Of a stretch of 64,000 nucleotides of DNA, positions 58,857 to 64,000 are shown piece after piece. Below the pieces are notes generated by a model. That model was not told the DNA's origin. It saw only the letters and a program-made list of their open reading frames with translations, and searched no databases. The position numbers and the translations under genes were made by a program. The stretch comes from Verrucomicrobiota bacterium (lineage in GTDB: Bacteria; Verrucomicrobiota; Kiritimatiellia; CAIQIC01; JAGNIJ01). Positions within the stretch are counted from its first letter, which is position 1. Every line of letters begins with the position of its first letter. The stretch spans positions 1-64,000 of the forward strand of contig JAKLGK010000009.1 of assembly GCA_022710725.1 (NCBI GenBank). Direction: 5' to 3'.

Positions 58857-60662
58857 TCAGCCAGGGCCGCCCCCCGGCGCGGGCCTCTTTTCCTCCGGCA
58901 GCGCCGGCTCGCTGTCGCTGAGCCAGTCCATCCGCTGAAGCCGGGCGAGGTAATCCTCGGCCTTCACCGGGGTGGGCGGCTCATAGGCGCCCGCGGGTTT
59001 CGCCTCCCGGTCGAGCTTGGTCCGCTTGACGCGGAAGTCGGGCTGCCGCTCGGCGAAGGCGACGGACTTGGCATGGCGCACGAGCCGGTCCAGGTCGGCC
59101 ATGTAGCGGCTCAAGTAGTACCCGCCGAGCGGCGTGATGGTCTTGGCCTCGGCGGCCCCGGCGAACTCCGCCTTGGCATCCATGCTCATGATGACGTAGC
59201 GGTCGCGGGCCTCCAGGATGGAGAGCGCGCGGCCCTGGAAATCGTCGAGGTCCGGGTTGAGCGACTGCTCGGTCATCACCAGCACTTCCTTCGCCGCGCA
59301 GAACAGGTCGAACCACACGCGGAACATCGGCTCGGGCACCATGGCCTCCGGGTGCTTCCACCGCTCGATGGAAATGTCGGCGATGGCGGTCAGGTGGTCG
59401 CCGATGCGCTCGAGGTCCTTCATGCACCGCCCGACGTGCTGCAGGAAAAGGGTCTGGCGGCGGGAGAGATAGCGGTCGGTCAGGTGGCCGAGGTAGCGGT
59501 ACATGGCCTTCTTGACCTCGTTGATGACCTCCTCGTCGGCGTAGAGGCGGCGCAGGCTGGTGCGGCAGCCCTTCAGCATGACGACCCCGTTCGTATCCAT
59601 GCAGCGCACGCACAGGGCGGCCATGCGGCGGAGTTCCCGGATCGAAGCGCACAGCGCCTGCTCGGGTTTCTCCAGCAGTTCGACATCCAGGTGGCTGGGC
59701 TCCGGCGGCGGTTCGCTCGACGGCCACAGCCGGCGGAGCAGGCCGGCGACCGGCTTGCTCGCCGGCAGCACGATCAACGAAACCGCGGTCATCACGAACA
59801 GGTGCAGGTTCGCGGCCTGGCGCGTCAGGCCGTCGGCGCTCCACAGGACCGCCGCCCGCACGAGGGGATAGGCCAGCAGCGCCAGCGCGACGTTGAACAG
59901 GTTGAACACGAGGTGCCCGAGGGCCGAGCGGCGCGCCTCGACGTTCATGGCCGCGCTCGCGGTGAGCGCGACGATGCAGGTGCCGATGTGCGAGCCCAGC
60001 ACGATGGGAAAGACCTGGTCGAACTGCGTGAACACGCCGGCGCCGATCAGCGCGAAGCAGAGCCCGATGATGGCCCCGCTGCTGGTGACCGCCGCCGTCA
60101 GCGCCGCCGAGATCGCCACGCCGATCAACCGACCCGTCCACGTCTCGCCGTGGATGTGCGCCAGCCAGGGCGCCAGCATGTCCTTGTGCGGCGCGATGGC
60201 CTCGCTGATCGTCGTCATGCCCAGGAACAGCAGCCCGAAGCCCAGCAGGGCGTTGCCCGACTCCCGGGCGCGCTCGCCCGGCGCGACCATGCTCAAGATG
60301 AACCCGATGCCGATGGCCATCCAGCAGTAGGCGCCGATGTGAAAGGAGATCAGCTGCATGGAGAGCGCCGTGCCGACGTTGGCCCCGAGCATGGGCGGCA
60401 CGGACTCCGCCAGGCCCATCAGCCCGGCGTTGACGAAGCCGGCGACCATCGTCGTGGCCGCGCCGCTGTGGGCCAGGAAGCCGACCAGGGTGCCCAGCAC
60501 GAGGCCCTGGACACGGCTGCGGCCGGTCCGCGCCAGGATCACCCGCAGGGCCTCCCCGGCCGCCGCCCGCAGCCCCCGGGTCATCACGTGCATCCCGAAG
60601 ATGAAGAGGCTCATCCCCCCGATCACCTGGAACACCATGAACATCCACTCCCGACCGCTCAT
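58857..60662 (-). CDS. Na/Pi-cotransporter family protein with PhoU-like C-terminus
   Basis: 601 residues from the ATG at 60662 with GGAGGAG 5 bases upstream. Two inverted NaPi repeats contain the QSS-like signatures: LVGFLAHSGAATTMVAGFVNAG and SAALTAAVTSSGAIIGLCFA; eight or nine helices. The canonical QSSSA is altered (HSGAATT; TSSGAII). A PhoU-like helical domain (about 345-520; CMKDLERIGDHLTAIADISI) follows, then a 60-residue tail. Phosphate or other anion transport is likely. Convergent with the kinase gene, 1 base apart. Confidence 0.85.
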   Translation of the reverse strand: MSGREWMFMVFQVIGGMSLFIFGMHVMTRGLRAAAGEALRVILARTGRSRVQGLVLGTLVGFLAHSGAATTMVAGFVNAGLMGLAESVPPMLGANVGTALSMQLISFHIGAYCWMAIGIGFILSMVAPGERARESGNALLGFGLLFLGMTTISEAIAPHKDMLAPWLAHIHGETWTGRLIGVAISAALTAAVTSSGAIIGLCFALIGAGVFTQFDQVFPIVLGSHIGTCIVALTASAAMNVEARRSALGHLVFNLFNVALALLAYPLVRAAVLWSADGLTRQAANLHLFVMTAVSLIVLPASKPVAGLLRRLWPSSEPPPEPSHLDVELLEKPEQALCASIRELRRMAALCVRCMDTNGVVMLKGCRTSLRRLYADEEVINEVKKAMYRYLGHLTDRYLSRRQTLFLQHVGRCMKDLERIGDHLTAIADISIERWKHPEAMVPEPMFRVWFDLFCAAKEVLVMTEQSLNPDLDDFQGRALSILEARDRYVIMSMDAKAEFAGAAEAKTITPLGGYYLSRYMADLDRLVRHAKSVAFAERQPDFRVKRTKLDREAKPAGAYEPPTPVKAEDYLARLQRMDWLSDSEPALPEEKRPAPGGGPG

Positions 60663-60772
60663 TTCCACTCCTCCGTGAAAAGGTAAAAGCCGTACTCCTC
60701 GCTCGCCCGAAGTGCAATACACATTTATCGCCTTCCTGCTTGCGCCCCGGGAGGCGGCGGCGTTAAGGTGCC

Positions 60773-60797
60773 TTGACAAGGGCGAGTTGAATCGCCC
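60773..60797 (+). promoter_or_regulatory. TTGACA plus 18-bp inverted repeat before the thiolase-like operon
   Basis: TTGACA (60773-60778) is followed at once by GGGCGA-GTTGAA-TCGCCC (60780-60797), a perfect 6-bp inverted repeat that may be an operator. No good -10 hexamer could be placed, so confidence is low. Confidence 0.25.
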
Positions 60798-60815
60798 GCA
60801 CACCCCGGAGGAAAT

Positions 60816-61583
60816 ATGGCGGTAGAACTGGAAAAAATCCTGCGTCCCGTGGATGCTCCGCTCCCGCCCTTCCCGCCCAAGTTCATGAAGGTGGCCAGCG
60901 GGGAGGACATGGTCGTTCGCCAGGTCAGCCGCGAGGAGATCCCCGATCTCCTGCCGCATGTCGAGCCGCTGATCCACGTCGAGCGCGACTACTACGACAT
61001 CGTCGCCGTCCGCGTCTACGCGGAGCTGCTGGGCTACTACCGGCACCGCGTGCAGGACGAGTACGTCCTGATCGCCCAGATCAACGGCGAGTTGGCGGCC
61101 ATCGTCAACGGCCGCTCTCTCAACAAGGACGTCGGCGTGTCCTACCACACCCTCGCCCTGCGGCGCGGGCTGCGCGTCGGCGCGCACGCGTTCGCGGCGA
61201 AGATGGAATACCACATGGACATCCTCGGCCACAAGGAGGTGCTGATCGTCGCCGAGTCGCCCATCGGATTCCGCCGCTGGATGATCGAGTACCACCTCGA
61301 GAAGCGGTTCAACGTGGCGCACGAGCTCGGCGGCGTGCCGTCGTGGGCGCTGACCAAGCCGCTGTTCGACGCCGCGCGCGACACGCTCGTCGTCGGACGC
61401 CGCCCCGTGCCGGAGGCGCTGCTGAAGAAGGCCCAGGCAGCCATCCTGCCGCCGTCCAACCCGCCCAAGCCGCCCGCGGATCTTCTGGGCGCGACACGAT
61501 CCATGAACGATCCCACGGCATCGGCGCTGCTGTTGAGCCGCCAGAGGCTGGCCAAGCTGGGCGAACCGGAAGGGAAGGTGTGA
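60816..61583 (+). CDS. Unknown protein, possible N-acetyltransferase fold
   Basis: 255 residues, with CCGGAGGAAAT before the ATG. The middle (about 30-180) shows MVVRQVSREEIPDLL, YVLIAQINGELAAIVNGRSL, and LRVGAHAFAAKMEYHMDIL, a strand-helix pattern like GNAT proteins in which the 'l.v.p..rg.Gig..L' site would be LALRRGLRVGAHAFAAKM. The C-terminal 60 residues are Pro-rich. Assignment to GNAT is a guess. It is 2 bases upstream of the thiolase-fold gene and so belongs to that operon. Confidence 0.4.
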   Translation: MAVELEKILRPVDAPLPPFPPKFMKVASGEDMVVRQVSREEIPDLLPHVEPLIHVERDYYDIVAVRVYAELLGYYRHRVQDEYVLIAQINGELAAIVNGRSLNKDVGVSYHTLALRRGLRVGAHAFAAKMEYHMDILGHKEVLIVAESPIGFRRWMIEYHLEKRFNVAHELGGVPSWALTKPLFDAARDTLVVGRRPVPEALLKKAQAAILPPSNPPKPPADLLGATRSMNDPTASALLLSRQRLAKLGEPEGKV

Positions 61584-61585
61584 CC

Positions 61586-62761
61586 ATGCGCAACGTCTAC
61601 GTCGTCGGCGTCGGCATCACCAGCTTCTCCCGGCTGGAGTTTCCCATCTCCGAGATCGCGGCCTACCCGGCCATGATGGCTCTCCAGGACGCGGGGAACC
61701 CGAAGATTGATCACCTCTACGTCTCCAACATGGGCGGCGGCCGGGTTAACGGCCAGACGGCGCTGGCCAGCGCCGTCGTGGACACGTTGAGCCTGACGCC
61801 GATCGGCGCGGAGACCATCGAGAACGGGCCGGCCTCCGGCTCGTCCGCCATCAAGACCGGCTTCATGGCCGTCGCGTCGGGCCTGTGCGACACGGTCATG
61901 GTCGCCGGGGCGGAGCGCATGCGCGAGGTGAATAACCTCGAGGCCACGGACTTCGTCGCCACGCTCACCCACCCGCTGGCGGAATACATCTACGGCGTCA
62001 CCCTGCCTTCGCTCGCCGGGATGTTCACGCGCCTCTACATGGAGAAGTACGGCGTCACCAGCCGCCACCTGGCGATGGTCGCGGTCAAGAACCACGCCAA
62101 CGCCATGCTCAATCCGTTCGCCCACCTCCACCAGCCGATCACGATCGAGGGCATCCTCGACTCGCCGGAGGCGCTGACCAACAACCCGATCGTCGCCGAC
62201 CCGCTGCGGTTCTTCGACATGTGCCCGGTCTCCGACGGCGGCGCGTGCGTCATCCTCGCCTGCGAGGAGGTCGCGCGCAAGGTCAAGCGGCCGCTTGTCC
62301 GGCTCGCCGGCGTCGGCCAGGCGACGGACACGCACTGCGTCCACGAGCGCGAGAACCCGACCGACCTGCTAGCCGTGCGCGGCGCCGCCGCGCAGGCCAT
62401 GAAGATGGCCGGGATCAAGCCCTCCGACGTGAGCGTGGCGGAGTTGCACGACGCCTTCACGATCCTCGAGATCGCCGAAAGCGAGGAGGTCGGTTTCTTC
62501 AAGAAGGGCGAGGGCCACCTCGCCCTCGAGCGCGGCGAGACCGCGCTCGGCGGGAAGATCCCGATCAACCCGTCCGGCGGGCTCAAGGGCAAAGGCCACC
62601 CCGTCGGGGCGACCGGCATCGGCCAGGCCCACGAAATCGTCACGCAGCTGCGCGGCGAGGCGAAGAAGCGGCAGGTGAAGAACGCGAAGATCGGTCTCAC
62701 GACCAACTTCGGCGGCTTCGGCAACAACGTCGTCAGCCTCGTCTTCAAGAGGGAGGACTGA
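61586..62761 (+). CDS. Thiolase-fold protein lacking the nucleophilic cysteine (Ltp2-like)
   Basis: 391 residues. The thiolase fold is clear: IENGPASGSSAIKTGFMAV, VSVAELHDAFTILEIAESEE and INPSGGLKGKGHPVGATG. In catalytic thiolases the first motif reads C-A-S-G; here Pro82 (CCG codon) replaces Cys, so acyl transfer by a cysteine is impossible. His residues of the HDAF and GHP motifs remain. Loss of this Cys together with a DUF35 partner is characteristic of the Ltp2-ChsH2 retro-aldolases of steroid side-chain breakdown. A C-C bond lyase or other non-thiolytic role is inferred. Next gene starts 3 bases on. Confidence 0.82.
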   Translation: MRNVYVVGVGITSFSRLEFPISEIAAYPAMMALQDAGNPKIDHLYVSNMGGGRVNGQTALASAVVDTLSLTPIGAETIENGPASGSSAIKTGFMAVASGLCDTVMVAGAERMREVNNLEATDFVATLTHPLAEYIYGVTLPSLAGMFTRLYMEKYGVTSRHLAMVAVKNHANAMLNPFAHLHQPITIEGILDSPEALTNNPIVADPLRFFDMCPVSDGGACVILACEEVARKVKRPLVRLAGVGQATDTHCVHERENPTDLLAVRGAAAQAMKMAGIKPSDVSVAELHDAFTILEIAESEEVGFFKKGEGHLALERGETALGGKIPINPSGGLKGKGHPVGATGIGQAHEIVTQLRGEAKKRQVKNAKIGLTTNFGGFGNNVVSLVFKRED

Positions 62762-62764
62762 TCC

Positions 62765-63112
62765 ATGGAACTTCAGGTCTACGGTTATAAGTGCCGGAAG
62801 TGCGGCCAGCTTCACTACCCCTTCCGCATGGTCTGCAAGAAGTGCAAGGCCAACGAGCCGCACGGGTTCGATCCCGTGCCCCTGCCGAAGAAGGGCAAGC
62901 TGCTGACCTATACCGACCTCTCCACCCTGCCCGCGGACTTCAACGTCGCGCAACTGACGCTGGGGATCGTGGAGCTCGAGAACGGCATCCGGGTCACCGG
63001 CCAGGTGAGAATCCCCAAGCCCAAGACCGGCATGGCCGTCCGGATAAATATCGAGACCGTCCGCTCGAGCGAGTTCGGCAAGAACCTCGGCATGGTCTTC
63101 ACCGCCGCATGA
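62765..63112 (+). CDS. DUF35 Zn-ribbon/OB-fold protein (ChsH2-like partner)
   Basis: 115 residues. Zinc ribbon with Cys10, Cys13, Cys24 and Cys27 (YKCRKCGQLHYPFRMVCKKC), followed by an OB fold (KGKLLTYTDLSTLPADF...GIRVTGQVRIP). DUF35 proteins bind acyl-CoA and form complexes with thiolase-fold enzymes, either thiolase/HMG-CoA synthase in archaea or Ltp-type aldolases. It starts 3 bases after the thiolase-fold gene and overlaps the DUF2877 gene by 4 bases. Confidence 0.9.
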   Translation: MELQVYGYKCRKCGQLHYPFRMVCKKCKANEPHGFDPVPLPKKGKLLTYTDLSTLPADFNVAQLTLGIVELENGIRVTGQVRIPKPKTGMAVRINIETVRSSEFGKNLGMVFTAA

Positions 63113-63933
63113 AGGTTGTAAGCGCCGGGGACCGGGTGGAGGCGGGCGCGTACCGCCTCCACTCCCGGTTCCGGCGCGCGGCGAATTTCACCAGCCCAAC
63201 GCGCCTGGTCGTCTTATCCGACCGATCCGTCGGGTCCGGCCCGATCAGCATCGTGGTCGACGGCGAGCTCCCAAAGGACGATTCGCTCACCGTTGAACCC
63301 GACGCCCTGCTCCTCGGCGGCCGGCGTTATTCCCTCGGCCCGCGCTATGACTCCGCCCTTCCGGGAATCCCGCCGGAGCCGGCGATGGTCGAAGTCCTGG
63401 TCAATCGTGTGCGCGCCGCGGCCCACCCGAAAAGCCTCGCCTTCCTGCTGGACGCGTCCCGCATCCGAAATTTTGGAGACGGCTTTGAGCAAAACATGAT
63501 CCGGCAAATTCAGGCGGGCGCGTCGAAGCTCTTCGGTGAAGATCCGACGCCGGGGGTGCGGCTGCTCCGCGGTTGCGGGTTCGGCCTTACGCCGGCCGGG
63601 GACGACCTGCTCGCGGGGGCTCTGATCGGGTGGCGCCTCCGGGAGGGCCGGGTTCCACCGCGGCCTTGGACGGCGTGGAAGCCGTCCCTCCCGGGAGGAA
63701 ACGTTCTGTCCGAGTCCTTCCTCGCCCTCGCCGCCGAGGGGCGGGTGAATGAGCCCATGAAAAACCTGCTCACGGCGCTGGGAGGCGCCGAGGCAGAAAC
63801 CGTGCGCGCCGCCGCCAACCGCGTCCTGGCCCACGGCGAAACCTCGGGCGCGGATATCTTGACAGGGCTGGTGCTGGCGGTGCACAAAGGTTCCAACTTT
63901 CAACAACCAACGCCCAACAGGAGAGGCCCATGA
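63109..63933 (+). CDS. DUF2877 protein (AllH/YlbF-like)
   Basis: 274 residues, starting in an ATGA overlap. The family motif GCGFGLTPAGDDLLAGALIG is present, near residues 145-165. DUF2877 proteins are found with FdrA and DUF1116; in E. coli the three (YlbF, FdrA, YlbE) have been linked to oxamate carbamoyltransferase in anaerobic allantoin use. Here only FdrA follows within the window. A carbamate kinase exists at 8.3 kb. Its stop overlaps the FdrA start. Confidence 0.82.
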   Translation: MKVVSAGDRVEAGAYRLHSRFRRAANFTSPTRLVVLSDRSVGSGPISIVVDGELPKDDSLTVEPDALLLGGRRYSLGPRYDSALPGIPPEPAMVEVLVNRVRAAAHPKSLAFLLDASRIRNFGDGFEQNMIRQIQAGASKLFGEDPTPGVRLLRGCGFGLTPAGDDLLAGALIGWRLREGRVPPRPWTAWKPSLPGGNVLSESFLALAAEGRVNEPMKNLLTALGGAEAETVRAAANRVLAHGETSGADILTGLVLAVHKGSNFQQPTPNRRGP

Positions 63934-64000
63934 TGGTTCGAGGTAAGATCAAGAAGGGAAGCTACTACGACTCCATCACCCTGATGCGCGTCGGCAAGGC
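63930..64000 (+). CDS. fdrA: FdrA-like protein, N-terminus only (runs off the window)
   Basis: 23 codons are visible from the ATGATG at 63930, with CAGGAGAGG upstream: VRGKIKKGSYYDSITLMRVG. This matches the FdrA start, which reads '.IKKGcfqDSvsLM' in E. coli. FdrA resembles the alpha subunit of succinyl-CoA synthetase and is associated with DUF2877 and DUF1116. Coupled to DUF2877 by a 4-base overlap (ATGA). Confidence 0.78.
   Translation, partial: MMVRGKIKKGSYYDSITLMRVGK

Noticed and set aside
1..64000. CRISPR array, IS element or prophage
   Set aside because: No regularly spaced direct repeats and no transposase, integrase or phage structural gene were seen.

Overview
Overall. This is a GC-rich, gene-dense bacterial chromosome segment. 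It carries about 57 protein genes (the first and last are cut by the window edges), one tRNA and several intergenic repeat families. No rRNA, CRISPR array, transposase or prophage gene was seen. Taxonomy is inferred only: a PEP-CTERM protein, a neighbour with the 'SRNAVGYQQVTLPKGQ' type N-terminus, secreted FG-GAP/LamG and IHYQGRLLNG-type proteins, a GAFSLTELL prepilin motif, and an RNase HIII point to the PVC superphylum, most likely Kiritimatiellota. Hcp of the CX2CX8CX5C type, a catabolic carbamoyltransferase/carbamate kinase pair and a FdrA-type gene suit an anaerobe.

Layout. 0-4.5 kb: a CARDB fragment, a HEAT lipoprotein, a secreted coiled-coil protein and a sodium:solute symporter with a small membrane partner. 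4.5-7 kb: polyprenyl-phosphate sugar transferase (- strand), DJ-1/PfpI protein, HU. 7-10.5 kb: operon ygeW / carbamate kinase / threonine-synthase-like lyase. 10.5-13.8 kb: lipoprotein, flavin-binding-type protein, and an internally duplicated kinase-like protein. 13.9-20.9 kb: hcp plus ferredoxin (- strand) with an HcpR-type operator, and a TatT-TRAP transporter operon ending in a Crp/Fnr regulator that could bind that operator. 20.9-29.9 kb: DUF2723/TPR membrane protein, PEP-CTERM protein, AFGVGW-repeat protein, NarL-type regulator and a large anchored multidomain protein. 30-41 kb: a - strand exopolysaccharide operon (SLH-like protein, beta-barrel, Wzc, Wza, Wzy/TPR) that runs into pseudopilin and type II secretion GspK/L/M-like genes. 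41-49 kb: RNase HIII, FAH-family hydrolase, tRNA(CAU) between two hairpin repeats, methyltransferase, PAS/zinc-ribbon protein, a 1,208-residue FG-GAP protein. 49-58.9 kb: envelope-lipid region with two ArnT-like GT39 enzymes, LAB_N, DUF2279, SDR, Cache-like, methyltransferase and isoprenoid synthase genes, divergent from an OmpR/HK two-component system. 58.9-64 kb: Na/Pi-type transporter and an operon of an unknown protein, a thiolase-fold protein lacking the nucleophilic Cys, DUF35, DUF2877 and FdrA.

Most notable: two near-identical CTTAAGATTKCTTAAG tandem boxes flank the lipid region and sit beside the two-component system, suggesting a PmrAB/QseBC-like regulon; the Cys-less thiolase/DUF35 pair resembles the Ltp2-ChsH2 retro-aldolases; the exopolysaccharide operon carries T2SS-like genes without the ATPase, secretin or platform; the hcp promoter has a perfect TTGACnnnnGTCAA at -41.5. 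Coordinates and starts were read by eye; families were assigned from motifs, not database searches.
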